A stretch of DNA of 64,000 nucleotides from Chryseobacterium joostei (GCF_003815775.1 NZ_CP033926.1:2480001-2544000); one strand, 5' to 3'; shown: positions 45,014 to 54,061, counted from the first letter of the stretch. Notes: a model not told the origin generated them from the sequence alone. Made by a program: numbers and translations.

Positions 45014-45607
45014 TTGACAAGCAAGAAAACATTACGAATTATCCTTTTAATGATTTTCATTCTATTTATGTCGTGTCATAAAAAGGAAAATAATACTGTC
45101 AATTTTGAGAAAAAGGTATTTGATGATATTTTCATACCAACAGTTGATTCAACTTTGATTGATATGAGGACCTACATTGGATTTCAATATTCCGAAAAAC
45201 AACGGGACTCCATTCAAAAAGATACTTTAAATCGGGTTGTTGCGTTTAATACAGTAAACTACATGCCTCCAATTGACTTTTCAACCGGCAGTACTCAAAA
45301 GTATAAACCAGCCAATGATTCTATTTGGAGTTTTAGTCTAGAAAAATATAATTCCTCGAAGTACAAGTTTAAAAATGTTTCTGAACAGCCTTTTACAGAT
45401 GAATTAACCCAGTGGCAAAAAAAATATCCAAAATTTTCTGGGAGTTTAAGTTTTTCTAAAATTTATTTTGATGAAACAAGGAAAACCGGAGTTTTTGAAG
45501 TCACTTATTTTTGTGGTTCGAAATGTGGAGTTGGATATCAGGTCCATATCAAAAAAATGAAAAATAAATGGAAAATTATAAAGGTTGAACATACCTGGAT
45601 TTCATAA
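45014..45607 (+). CDS. Hypothetical lipoprotein, TTG start
   Basis: This 197-residue protein has a lipoprotein signal (TSKKTLRIILLMIFILFMSC, cysteine at residue 21). The only start giving charged residues before the hydrophobic core is TTG at 45014. The first ATG, twelve codons in, would leave no charged N-terminus, so TTG is favoured. The mature part ends in a domain with VFEVTYFCGSKCGVGYQVHI, a Cys-Gly-rich turn. Function is unknown. Confidence 0.65.
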   Translation: MTSKKTLRIILLMIFILFMSCHKKENNTVNFEKKVFDDIFIPTVDSTLIDMRTYIGFQYSEKQRDSIQKDTLNRVVAFNTVNYMPPIDFSTGSTQKYKPANDSIWSFSLEKYNSSKYKFKNVSEQPFTDELTQWQKKYPKFSGSLSFSKIYFDETRKTGVFEVTYFCGSKCGVGYQVHIKKMKNKWKIIKVEHTWIS

Positions 45608-45667
45608 AAAAAATGATGCTGGACCTACAATAGAACACTTTTCATATCAAATATTATAGCTAAAAAA

Positions 45668-46075
45668 ATGCAAAACAAAACAATCATTGATAAACTCGCA
45701 TGGATAGAATTAAAAGATAAATCCATTCTCTCCACAAAAAGCTACGGAAAAGATAAATATTATATTCCAGGAGGAAAAAGAGAGACGGGAGAAACGGATG
45801 AGCAAGCTCTAGTTCGCGAAATATGGGAAGAATTAAATGTCACAATTGATAGTAAAACATTGCATTATATCGGAACTTTTGAAGCCCAAGCCCACGGACA
45901 TGCAGATGGTATTATCGTAAAAATGACCTGCTATTCCGGAGAATATTCTGGAGAGCTAAAAGCCAGCTCTGAAATTGAAGAAATGAAATGGCTTAATTAT
46001 TCGGACAAAGACAGGGTATCTGAGGTTGATAAAATAATTTTTGACAGTTTACATCAGAATAATTTATTGGACTAA
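45668..46075 (+). CDS. NUDIX domain-containing hydrolase
   Basis: This 135-residue single-domain Nudix protein has an intact Nudix box at about residues 36-58 (GGKRETGETDEQALVREI then WEEL), including the metal-binding REIWEE. It would hydrolyse a nucleoside diphosphate linked to another group. The substrate is not predictable. Confidence 0.92.
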   Translation: MQNKTIIDKLAWIELKDKSILSTKSYGKDKYYIPGGKRETGETDEQALVREIWEELNVTIDSKTLHYIGTFEAQAHGHADGIIVKMTCYSGEYSGELKASSEIEEMKWLNYSDKDRVSEVDKIIFDSLHQNNLLD

Positions 46076-46165
46076 TTTTCATCATTTCACACCTGAATCA
46101 TATAAAACCCTGCCAATAACACAATCTAAAAAACATTAGCCATTAACCAAAACACAACGAACACC

Positions 46166-47536
46166 ATGAAACAAAAATTTTTCGCATTATTTTTTTTACT
46201 GTCCTTTTTCGCATTTGGGCAGAAAATTAATTTCAATATTAAATATTCTGAGCAGTTAGCCGTATTTGTTTTTATACAAAACCTTTCTGATCACTATCCG
46301 GAAAACGTATTTAAAACAGAGTTCAATCAATCAAAATATAATACTCAAAAATATAAGGATCTCATTTCAAACTTTGATAAGTTGCCTATCGACTACAGTT
46401 ATTCATTTGATGAATATCCTTATGGCTCAAAAATCCCCATGCAGACGAGAGATATTCTGAAAAAAAACCTTATTGAGACCAATAATTTAAGTGATTTTAA
46501 ACTTCGCTCCATCGGAATTCTTCCTAATGCGACAATACATAGCCTCGCTGAAGTTATTTCAGTATTTACGCCTATCTATAATGAACTTATTTACATTCCG
46601 AATAAAGAAAAATTTGAAGCTCAACTGAAAGCTATGAGTACATATTCCGGTGAAAAAAATATGGAATCTTATTTCCAAACAGGTTTGATTTTTTATAATT
46701 CAAGCTGGGATCCTACTATCCCTTTTGAAATTGCATTGTATCCTTTGCCCAATTCAACAGGCTTTACGGCACAGGCTTTTTATAACAATTTTATAAGTGC
46801 CGTTCAAACGAACCTAAGAGATTATAAAGATCTGTTCAGTGTTATGCTGCATGAAACCTATCATATTCTTTACGACGAACAGTCTCTGACGGTGAAAAAT
46901 GATATTGCCCAAAATTTCAAAAAGAATCCATCAAAACACAGCAATTATGCTTATCAATTAATGAATGAGTCTCTGGCAACCGCTTTAGGAAACGGATATG
47001 TTTATGAGAGTTTAAATGGGAAAGCCGAAACCGATCATTGGTATAACAGCAAATACATAGATCTGATGGCAAAGAAAATATATCCTATGGTAAAAGAATA
47101 TATTGCTCAGAAGAAACCTATGGATAAAAATTTTATTGATACTTATATCAGGCTTTATGAGGAAAATTTCCCTGGGTGGATCAATGAGCTAGACCACATT
47201 ATGACTTACAGATATATATTGTCTGAAAATAAAAAAGATTTTAATACCATAGGCCAAATGTATCCCGCCCGTTCAAGCGAGGAAGCCGAGACTGAAATTT
47301 CTATGCTCACTATTGAAAAAATGAAAAAAACACCTTTAACAAAGATTATTATTGTATCACAAAATAATAACGAAACACTTAAGTTAATTAAGAGCCAGTT
47401 TAAGGAGTTAAAGCAATGGAAATTTACACCTGACAAAGAATTCCAGTACAAAATTCTTTTGGACGATAAAAGTCAGCTTCTGATCATTAATCAACAAAAA
47501 TCAAGTCTTCAAACTCTTTTTGCAAATTTCAAATAG
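46166..47536 (+). CDS. Secreted HExxH-motif protein, putative metalloprotease
   Basis: This 456-residue protein has a signal peptide (MKQKFFALFFLLSFFAFGQ), a zinc-binding motif HETYH near residue 230 (MLHETYHILYDEQ) and a downstream MNESLATALGNGY that could supply the third ligand, as in gluzincins. I do not recognise a named family. It lies 22 bases before the DUF1801 gene. Confidence 0.7.
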   Translation: MKQKFFALFFLLSFFAFGQKINFNIKYSEQLAVFVFIQNLSDHYPENVFKTEFNQSKYNTQKYKDLISNFDKLPIDYSYSFDEYPYGSKIPMQTRDILKKNLIETNNLSDFKLRSIGILPNATIHSLAEVISVFTPIYNELIYIPNKEKFEAQLKAMSTYSGEKNMESYFQTGLIFYNSSWDPTIPFEIALYPLPNSTGFTAQAFYNNFISAVQTNLRDYKDLFSVMLHETYHILYDEQSLTVKNDIAQNFKKNPSKHSNYAYQLMNESLATALGNGYVYESLNGKAETDHWYNSKYIDLMAKKIYPMVKEYIAQKKPMDKNFIDTYIRLYEENFPGWINELDHIMTYRYILSENKKDFNTIGQMYPARSSEEAETEISMLTIEKMKKTPLTKIIIVSQNNNETLKLIKSQFKELKQWKFTPDKEFQYKILLDDKSQLLIINQQKSSLQTLFANFK

Positions 47537-47558
47537 AAATCTTACCAATTAACAAAAT

Positions 47559-47984
47559 ATGAGCATCCAGGAACAAATCCAAGAATACATTGCCAGCCAG
47601 CCTGAACCCAAACGTGCAGATATGCAAAAACTGCATCACATGATTCTGGAACTTATGCCGGAATGTAAATTATGGTTTCTGGATGGTAAAAACAGTGAAA
47701 ATAAAACGGTTTCCAATCCCAATATAGGCTATGGGCTTTACAACATCTCCTATGCTGATGGAACAACCAAAGAGTTTTATCAAGTCGGAATGAGCGCTAA
47801 TACAACAGGAATCTCGGTCTATATTATGGGTATTGATGATAAAACCTATCTATCCAAAACTTTTGGAGAAAAAATAGGCAAAGCAAGCGTGACCGGATAT
47901 TGTATTAAGTTCAAAGCATTGAAAGATATCAACATTGAGGTACTTGAAGCTGCCATACGATATAGAACTGAACAAAAGTCATAA
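47559..47984 (+). CDS. DUF1801 domain-containing protein
   Basis: This 141-residue cytosolic protein is of the DUF1801 (YdhG-like) family, judged by PKRADMQKLHHMILELMP, IGYGLYNISYADG and the C-terminal ASVTGYCIKFKALKDIN. The function is unknown. Confidence 0.8.
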   Translation: MSIQEQIQEYIASQPEPKRADMQKLHHMILELMPECKLWFLDGKNSENKTVSNPNIGYGLYNISYADGTTKEFYQVGMSANTTGISVYIMGIDDKTYLSKTFGEKIGKASVTGYCIKFKALKDINIEVLEAAIRYRTEQKS

Positions 47985-48027
47985 TTTTAAAACTAATTTC
48001 TAACAATAACATACTCCATCCATTACA

Positions 48028-48306
48028 ATGGCAAAAAAACTTACCTTATTTTTCATTTTAGGTCTATTATCAGTTCTTATCGGATTGATCTTTGCCGTCG
48101 TTGCATTCAATAGTGTTTCTGCGGTGGATGGACTGGCAGGAATTTATGCGCTATTCGGGCTTATTCCTGTAATAATAATCATTATATTGGACAGGATTTG
48201 TGTCTGGAAATTCGGCCCTAAAAAAGTCAATAAAGTACAGTTCTACATCGCTGGAATATTTATTTTACTTTTTATCCTTAACTGGATAAGATTACAACTT
48301 CAATAA
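48028..48306 (+). CDS. Small inner-membrane protein, 92 aa
   Basis: Three hydrophobic segments (about residues 7-27, 38-56 and 70-88) fill this 92-residue protein. No family is recognised. It is followed 15 bases later by another membrane-anchored gene, so the pair is probably co-transcribed. Confidence 0.65.
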   Translation: MAKKLTLFFILGLLSVLIGLIFAVVAFNSVSAVDGLAGIYALFGLIPVIIIIILDRICVWKFGPKKVNKVQFYIAGIFILLFILNWIRLQLQ

Positions 48307-48321
48307 AAAACTAAATAACTT

Positions 48322-48987
48322 ATGAACGTAAAAAAATTACTTAAGGTAATAGGAATCACACTGGGAATCATTGTATTATTTCTTATAGCCAGCAACTTTA
48401 TATGGCTCAACGAAAGAGAGAATCTTCTTTACAAAATCCAGCAATATGCAACTTATAGCAAAGAAGACTGGAAGAACTACGAAACAAATGAGAAGTTACT
48501 GGCCGAGAACCCCGTAAGTACCAACCAAACAGATGTAGCAGCACCGGTAGTAGATTTTCATCCCTATGATGTCAACCTCTTAACGCCAAGCGCAAAGGAA
48601 GAAGAGTTAAAAAAAATTCAGAATGCTCACTTTGAAAACCTAGTTCCGGCCAAAAATAAACCGTCTGATGATGAAGCTCAGGCTGCTTTAATCAGGTTGA
48701 CAAAGGGACGTTTAACTGATGTCATTATCAATCAAAAACTGGATATAAAAATTGGAAAATGCTACGAGAACCCAAATACAGAGGGGAATTTCAACTGTGT
48801 AAGCTGTATGATCTTATTGTATAACAGGGATAAAAAAGATTGGCAGGAAGCTCCTGACGGGGATAACTTTTTATCTAATTCCTATGATTTTTATCAGCCC
48901 TCTGAAGGAGATATCTGGGAAGCCAAAGATTTATCAATCATGATTCCATATGATTATGATCTGATCAAAAAATATGAAAAAAAGTAA
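48322..48987 (+). CDS. Hypothetical membrane-anchored protein, 221 aa
   Basis: A single N-terminal transmembrane segment (about residues 8-28) anchors a hydrophilic domain containing IGKCYENPNTEGNFNCVSCM, with three cysteines. No family is recognised. It is eight bases upstream of the next gene, so 48028-49937 probably forms one transcript. Confidence 0.65.
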   Translation: MNVKKLLKVIGITLGIIVLFLIASNFIWLNERENLLYKIQQYATYSKEDWKNYETNEKLLAENPVSTNQTDVAAPVVDFHPYDVNLLTPSAKEEELKKIQNAHFENLVPAKNKPSDDEAQAALIRLTKGRLTDVIINQKLDIKIGKCYENPNTEGNFNCVSCMILLYNRDKKDWQEAPDGDNFLSNSYDFYQPSEGDIWEAKDLSIMIPYDYDLIKKYEKK

Positions 48988-48995
48988 AAACACCA

Positions 48996-49937
48996 ATGTC
49001 AAACGCAGAAAAAACGATTGAAGAAATCAATGTATTTCTAGAAAAATCAATGTTGAAAACTTCTAAAACAACTAAAGAAGAAGTCATTAATTATATTGAA
49101 GAAAAATGGAGAGAAGCCGATGATGAAAAGTATAATAATTATACGGCTTATATTATAATTAACAGAATGATCCAGGAATATATCTGGAAAAAGGATTTCA
49201 ACAATATGATGAGATGGCTGGAAATTTCAGATCTCCATAAAGCATCTCAGAACAATGCTCTTTATATCCGGAATTATTATGCAGGCCAATGCTGTCTGGA
49301 ATGTGGCAATGAAGAAAAGGCACTTGAGTATTTTAATTTATGTTATGCAGAAAATCCTGATTATATTTTTTCCCGTGCTCCTTTCTGCTATGAATTTTTT
49401 AATAAACATCTTGAAAACCCCAGAGACTTATCTCAAAGTGAAATTCGTGAATATGAATCCATTGACTACCCTCCACTCAACTTAGAATATTGGCAATCTT
49501 TTTTCGATGAAAAGGATGAAGAACTGAGCTATGAAATATTGGATGAAGATGATGATTATGCTGAAGAACCTACCCCAGAGCAACAAAATGGCCTTGATTA
49601 TTTGCAGGAAAACCAGAAAACAATCTTAGACAATATCCTGAATGAACTTTTGAAAAAATATCCGGAACTGCAAAAAATATATGATTATTCCGAAAAAGAT
49701 AAGGTTGATTTCATGCCTGATTTAAAAGATATTCAAGGCTTTGCATCTCTTTTATCTCCCAATTGTTTTTACATCACATCTATAATTAAGGATAATTACC
49801 CCTACATTGGGATTAGTTTTTCCTGTTCTTGGGATGATGAACACGGCTTAGGAATAATGACTCATAAAGACAGGATAATTGAGATTGGAGGTGCAGATAC
49901 TGCCTTTAGTAGCTGGGCTGTTGAAGAAGATCTATAA
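48996..49937 (+). CDS. Hypothetical TPR-like protein with WDDEHGLG-type C-terminal domain
   Basis: The N-terminal half of this 313-residue acidic cytosolic protein is helical and TPR-like (NYYAGQCCLECGNEEKALEY, FNLCYAENPDY). The C-terminal domain has IGISFSCSWDDEHGLGIMTH followed by GGADTAFSSW. That block is found in a family I believe is DUF6985, often linked with immunity-type proteins, but the assignment is tentative. Confidence 0.6.
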   Translation: MSNAEKTIEEINVFLEKSMLKTSKTTKEEVINYIEEKWREADDEKYNNYTAYIIINRMIQEYIWKKDFNNMMRWLEISDLHKASQNNALYIRNYYAGQCCLECGNEEKALEYFNLCYAENPDYIFSRAPFCYEFFNKHLENPRDLSQSEIREYESIDYPPLNLEYWQSFFDEKDEELSYEILDEDDDYAEEPTPEQQNGLDYLQENQKTILDNILNELLKKYPELQKIYDYSEKDKVDFMPDLKDIQGFASLLSPNCFYITSIIKDNYPYIGISFSCSWDDEHGLGIMTHKDRIIEIGGADTAFSSWAVEEDL

Positions 49938-49952
49938 ACTAGAAGATTATTT

Positions 49953-50672
49953 ATGCAAATAAAATATCACCATCTCCTCTCCCTCCTACTCCTACTTTGT
50001 CTATGTTGTAAGGAAAAAATACAGGATGAAAACAGGTTTGTGATCTATCAGGTCAATCCAAAAAAACAGAATTTAAAATTTTACTGGAAAAATGATAAAA
50101 ATGAGATTCTGAAAAATATCGATCACTTAAAAAATGAAGTAGAAGCCAAAAATGAAAAGCTTGTATTTGCCATGAACGGCGGAATGTTTGAACCTGATCA
50201 ATCTCCGAAAGGTCTTTATATCGAAGATTTTAAAATCCTGAAATCCATAGATACTCTGCAGGGTTCGGGTAACTTTTATCTTCAGCCTAATGGGGTATTT
50301 TATGTGAACCAAAACAATCAGCCGGGAATTTCTGAAACAAAAAAATACATTCAAAATACAGGAATCAAGTATGCCACTCAATCCGGCCCCATGTTACTAA
50401 TGGATGGAAAGATAAATCCAATCTTTCAAAAAGATTCTAAAAATCTGAATATCAGAAACGGAGTCGGAATTCTGGAAAATGGGGAAATTATTTTTGCTAT
50501 GTCTAAAAAAGAAGTCAATTTCTATAGCCTTGCAGAGCTTTTCAAGGAGATGGGCTGCAAAAATGCGCTGTATCTGGATGGATATGTTTCAAGAGCATAT
50601 CTTCCTGAGAAAAACTGGATACAGAAAGATGGAAATTTCGGAGTCATCATAGGAGTTACAGAACCAAAATAA
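49953..50672 (+). CDS. Phosphodiester glycosidase family lipoprotein (NAGPA domain)
   Basis: This 239-residue lipoprotein (signal LLSLLLLLCLCC) has the family's conserved segments LVFAMNGGMFEPDQSPKGLY, ATQSGPMLLMDGKI, NIRNGVGILENGEI and the final ALYLDGYVSRAYLP. Members cleave N-acetylglucosamine-1-phosphodiester-like bonds. The bacterial substrate is generally unknown. It starts 16 bases after the preceding gene. Confidence 0.88.
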   Translation: MQIKYHHLLSLLLLLCLCCKEKIQDENRFVIYQVNPKKQNLKFYWKNDKNEILKNIDHLKNEVEAKNEKLVFAMNGGMFEPDQSPKGLYIEDFKILKSIDTLQGSGNFYLQPNGVFYVNQNNQPGISETKKYIQNTGIKYATQSGPMLLMDGKINPIFQKDSKNLNIRNGVGILENGEIIFAMSKKEVNFYSLAELFKEMGCKNALYLDGYVSRAYLPEKNWIQKDGNFGVIIGVTEPK

Positions 50673-50749
50673 AGGTTGATGATCATTAAAAATTAAAATA
50701 TTCTTACCTTTAAAACTCTTATTTAACACTCAATTACTTAGTACTTACC

Positions 50750-51289
50750 ATGAAAAAAATAATATTAGACCTTGCCACAACATTAGACGGATTTATTGAA
50801 GGCCCCAATGGAGAAATTGATTGGTGCATTATGGATGATGACATGGATTTTGAGGGCTTCATCTCAGGTATTGATACTATTTTCTATGGAAGAGTAAGCT
50901 ATGACGCATGGGGAAATTATCGTCCCGATGAAAATGCTGAACCGGAAGAACATGACTTCTGGAAAACCATTCATTCAAAAAAGAAATATGTCTTTTCAAG
51001 CCAAAACCGGGAAGATGAAAATACGATTTTCATTCATTCTGATCTTGTAGAAAAAGTTTTAGAAATAAAAAAGCAAGGCGGAAAAGATATCTGGCTGTAT
51101 GGAGGTGCAAGTCTTATCAAAACCTTTATTCAAAACAATTTGATTGATGTTTACAGAATTTCCGTTCATCCGGTAGCCTTAGGGAAGGGGAAGCCTCTTT
51201 TTGAAGATCTAAAGGAAAGATTAAATTTAAAGCTCGTTAAGACCAACGTATTCAAATCCGGTGTTGTACAGCTTATTTACCATCCATAA
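50750..51289 (+). CDS. Dihydrofolate reductase family protein (RibD C-terminal-like)
   Basis: This 179-residue protein is of the RibD_C/DHFR-like superfamily, with KIILDLATTLDGFIEGPNGE at the start, FYGRVSYDAWGNY, and the nucleotide-binding loop DIWLYGGASLIKTF. It is probably an NADPH-dependent reductase. It is not the housekeeping FolA, and its substrate is unknown. Confidence 0.88.
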   Translation: MKKIILDLATTLDGFIEGPNGEIDWCIMDDDMDFEGFISGIDTIFYGRVSYDAWGNYRPDENAEPEEHDFWKTIHSKKKYVFSSQNREDENTIFIHSDLVEKVLEIKKQGGKDIWLYGGASLIKTFIQNNLIDVYRISVHPVALGKGKPLFEDLKERLNLKLVKTNVFKSGVVQLIYHP

Positions 51290-51321
51290 AATATAAAACC
51301 GAGAAATAGTAGATGAAGTAA

Positions 51322-51465
51322 AAAAAGCATGGCGCTGAATTTTTAAATATAGCCTTTACAGTTCTATATTATTTAATTTTAATTATTGGCATATCTACTT
51401 ATAGCTCATATCAATCCAATAAAAATTTTCATAATTCTTCTTTACAATTAAAGACCTATCCTTAG
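51322..51465 (+). pseudogene. Tail of a decayed membrane-protein gene
   Basis: An open frame without a start codon reads HGAEFLNIAFTVLYYLILII then GISTYSSYQSNKN and ends in TAG. The hydrophobic helix and the biased composition look like the remains of a coding sequence whose 5' part is gone. Confidence 0.35.
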
Positions 51466-51469
51466 CATT

Positions 51470-51694
51470 ATGCACGAAATATTACAATATATTGAAAACA
51501 AAAATTCAAAAAATGGATTTAGACTTAATGCTCCCTCTCAAAAAAAATATTGGAATTAGAAAGTAAAATTGGCTTTAAGTTACCTTATGATTTTATTTTA
51601 TAGTTTATGTGATGGTTTTGAATGTGATGAGGATATTTTCAACTTCTTATTTATTAATACCATTTTAGAACGTGGAAATCAGGATGATCAATAG
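51470..51694 (+). pseudogene. Frameshifted SMI1/KNR4-like immunity gene
   Basis: It starts with ATG and reads MHEILQYIENKNSKNGFRLN, then hits a frameshift at an A-run near 51540 and continues ILELESKIGFKLPYDFI. A second frameshift gives LYSLCDGFECDEDIFNF and a stop. The pieces join into one SMI1/KNR4-type profile (LP-x-DF followed by an aromatic DGFE-like segment). That family contains immunity proteins of polymorphic toxins. Two frameshifts make it non-functional as read. No toxin gene is near. Confidence 0.55.
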
Positions 51695-51864
51695 TTTTTG
51701 CTTGCAGAGTACATTTTTTTTTCAGACTTCTGGAAATTGAAATAACATCTGAAAAATTGTTGTTTTTTGTATTGTCTTTTTTATTAATTTCGACAGTATT
51801 CTAATCAGCTATCTTACCCATAGTCAAATCATTGGAAGCACAGATCATCATTAATAAATTGTAT

Positions 51865-52317
51865 ATGAAGTATTTTTTCATTTCCATTCTTCTCTGTTCA
51901 ATAAACCAGCTTGTTTCAGGCCAGTCCCGACAGGATTCATTGGCTATAAAACAGGCAGCGCTGGATTATATTGAATCCCAGCATACCCCAAACGCATCCA
52001 GAATGGAACGTGCTTTACACCCCAGAATGGTAAAAAGAACTTTCTGGAAAGATAAAGCCACAGGTAAAGATTATCTCCGCGAAACCAATGCAGAATCCAT
52101 GATTTTACTCGCAGAAAGCTATAATAAAAACAAGGATAAATTTCCTGCTTCTCCGAGAAAAGAAGTCAAATTTCTTGATATTTCTGAGAAAACAGCTTCA
52201 GTTAAATTAATCGCTGATGAATGGATTGATTACATGCATCTTACGAAGCTGAATGATACATGGAAGATTGTCAATGTTCTTTGGCAATACAATGATACCC
52301 AACGACAAACCAATTAA
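51865..52317 (+). CDS. Nuclear transport factor 2-like (putative lumazine-binding) secreted protein
   Basis: This 150-residue protein begins with a signal peptide (MKYFFISILLCSINQLVSGQ) followed by an NTF2-like cone domain (IKQAALDYIESQHT near the N-terminus, VKLIADEWIDYMHL and LNDTWKIVNVLW near the end), of the putative lumazine-binding type. The ATG at 51865 is preferred over an upstream TTG, because it begins the signal peptide. It lies 11 bases before the next gene. Confidence 0.82.
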   Translation: MKYFFISILLCSINQLVSGQSRQDSLAIKQAALDYIESQHTPNASRMERALHPRMVKRTFWKDKATGKDYLRETNAESMILLAESYNKNKDKFPASPRKEVKFLDISEKTASVKLIADEWIDYMHLTKLNDTWKIVNVLWQYNDTQRQTN

Positions 52318-52328
52318 AAGCAACTGCC

Positions 52329-52712
52329 ATGCCTCATTTTATCATAGATTGTTCACAAGATATTCTCCTGAAAAATAGTCCTGAAGAGATTATGGATGCT
52401 GTATACAAAGTTGCCAATTTCACAGGTTTATTTGCCATCAATGACATTAAAGTAAGGCTGCAACCATTCCAATATTACCGTTTGGGTGACCAAAAGAAAA
52501 ACTTCATACATGTCTTCGGATATATTATGGAAGGACGTAGTACGGAGCAAAAGGCCAATCTATCTAGGCAGATCAGCATCCGGCTCACAGAATTATTGCC
52601 GGATATTTCCTTTCTATCTGTGAATATCAGTGAATTTGAAGCTGCAACTTACAGCAATAAAGCACTAGTCAATCCTGAAAATAAAAATCAGGACCGTCAT
52701 TTTGGGCTTTAA
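52329..52712 (+). CDS. 5-carboxymethyl-2-hydroxymuconate isomerase family protein
   Basis: This 127-residue tautomerase-superfamily protein starts MPHFIIDCSQDILLK, with the catalytic Pro as residue 2 (after removal of Met), and contains VRLQPFQYYRLGDQKKNFIH and the MEGRSTEQKANLS segment of the CHMI family. No homoprotocatechuate pathway genes are near, so the physiological substrate is open. Confidence 0.88.
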   Translation: MPHFIIDCSQDILLKNSPEEIMDAVYKVANFTGLFAINDIKVRLQPFQYYRLGDQKKNFIHVFGYIMEGRSTEQKANLSRQISIRLTELLPDISFLSVNISEFEAATYSNKALVNPENKNQDRHFGL

Positions 52713-52743
52713 CTTTATTTGAAACCAACACAATAGTAATAAT

Positions 52744-53247
52744 ATGAGCTTAAAAACATTAATCAACAAAACCGTTCAGTACAATAATTGGGTAGTCAAT
52801 AAATACATCGACTGGCTATCCACAAAATCTGATGAACAACTCAATCAGGAAGTAATTTCAAGCTTTCCGACCATTTTAAAAACCCTGCATCATATTTGGC
52901 AGACACAGGAATACTGGTGGAGCCACATTGCTGAAAACAACGACTTCGATTTTGCCAAAACAACTGCTGAAACCGGTAAGGAAGAGATTTTTAGAAATAT
53001 CAAAAGTAATTCACAAAAGCTGGTGGATTATGTGGAAAACTTATCTGAGGAAGATCTTATCAAAAATGTAAAAATAGAATCTCAATGGTTTCAGTGTGAT
53101 TTTTCTAAGTATGAATACATCCAGCATGTCATTCTTCATGGCACCTATCATAGAGGACAGATTGTAACGATGGGAAGAAATGTAGGGATAACGGATGCCC
53201 CTATGACAGATTATAATTTCTGGAATATTTATAAGGATCAGAAATAA
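52744..53247 (+). CDS. DinB family protein
   Basis: This 167-residue four-helix-bundle protein is of the DinB/YfiT-like superfamily, with metal-binding histidines in LKTLHHIWQTQEYWW and HVILHGTYHRGQIV. Family members are often thiol-dependent transferases. The role is unknown. Confidence 0.9.
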   Translation: MSLKTLINKTVQYNNWVVNKYIDWLSTKSDEQLNQEVISSFPTILKTLHHIWQTQEYWWSHIAENNDFDFAKTTAETGKEEIFRNIKSNSQKLVDYVENLSEEDLIKNVKIESQWFQCDFSKYEYIQHVILHGTYHRGQIVTMGRNVGITDAPMTDYNFWNIYKDQK

Positions 53248-53290
53248 AAAATTCCCTTTACCATTTTCTATTGATTCAAATTTTAAAACA

Positions 53291-53704
53291 ATGAATACAA
53301 CTTCTGAAGAAACGACCATCTATTACCACGGTACCAAGGCAGATCTCAAGATTGGCGACCTCATTGAAGTGGGCTTCAGTTCCAACTACGGAACACAGAG
53401 AAAAGCAAAATATATTTATCTTACCGCAACGTTGGAAGCAGCAACATGGGGTGCGGAACTAGCACAGGGAGAGGGTAAAGAAAGAATTTACATGGTAGAA
53501 CCCACAGGTTCAATTGAAGATGATCCTAATTTAACAGATAAAAAATTCCCGGGCAATCCAACAAAATCCTACCGTTCACAACATCCCTTCAAGGTTATCG
53601 GGGAAGTTAAAGAATGGCAGGGACATTCTCCGGAACAACTAAAAGTAATGAAAGATCATCTTGAGGAGCTTAAAAAACAAGGTATTGAAGCTATTGAAGA
53701 CTGA
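53291..53704 (+). CDS. arr: NAD(+)-rifampin ADP-ribosyltransferase (Arr)
   Basis: Arr (137 residues, normal size) transfers ADP-ribose from NAD to rifampin and so inactivates it. Diagnostic blocks are IYYHGTKADLKIGDLI, YIYLTATLEAATWGAELA, and EDDPNLTDKKFPGNPTKSYRS. It lies 43 bases after the DinB gene and just before the DnaA-box cluster. Resistance is predicted from the family and is not shown for this sequence. Confidence 0.93.
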   Translation: MNTTSEETTIYYHGTKADLKIGDLIEVGFSSNYGTQRKAKYIYLTATLEAATWGAELAQGEGKERIYMVEPTGSIEDDPNLTDKKFPGNPTKSYRSQHPFKVIGEVKEWQGHSPEQLKVMKDHLEELKKQGIEAIED

Positions 53705-54061
53705 TTAATAATTCTTATTTCTAGTCTTTAATAAAAAATAAGTATATGGTTTTATTTACCCAGTCTGTTTATGAAGTAAAATATTGTGTGGATAACTTTT
53801 CTACACCCGACATTTTCTTACGAATAAAATGTGGATAACTTTTTACAGACAGAAAAAATAAAAACCAAAAGACTAATAAATAATATCTTAAATTAAAATA
53901 ATTAATTCACATAACTTATCCACACTTATTTTTAATTTGTGGATAAATTATGTGAATAACTTTTTTATGATGATGATTACTTCTTGAAATTTATTAATTT
54001 ACTCTACAGAAAACCCATCATTATGATGATTATAAAAAAATACAAACCAATAAGATTCCCC
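53705..54061. other. Candidate replication origin or DnaA-binding locus
   Basis: This AT-rich gap holds four exact DnaA boxes: TGTGGATAA at 53787-53795, 53830-53838 and 53938-53946, and TTATCCACA at 53916-53924. One near box, TGTGAATAA, is at 53951-53959. The first two sit in direct repeats (GTGGATAACTTTT) 43 bases apart. The last ones sit in a 19-bp inverted repeat, TTCACATAACTTATCCACA (53906-53924) and its complement (53938-53956), matching at 18 of 19 positions with a 13-base spacer. Strongly A+T-rich sequence lies between the pairs. This is the composition of a bacterial oriC, or of a DnaA-titrating site. dnaA itself is not in the window, which is common in Bacteroidota. Confidence 0.6.
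53906..53956. repeat. 19-bp inverted repeat containing two DnaA boxes
   Basis: TTCACATAACTTATCCACA and its imperfect complement (one mismatch) are separated by 13 A+T-only or nearly A+T-only bases. Each arm carries one exact DnaA 9-mer. There is no following T-run in context of a gene end that would make it a simple terminator. Confidence 0.85.

Noticed and set aside
53906..53956. The 19-bp dyad as a simple terminator for arr
   Set aside because: It lies 200 bases past the arr stop, has no clean T-run after the stem, and each arm is an exact DnaA box in a four-box cluster.
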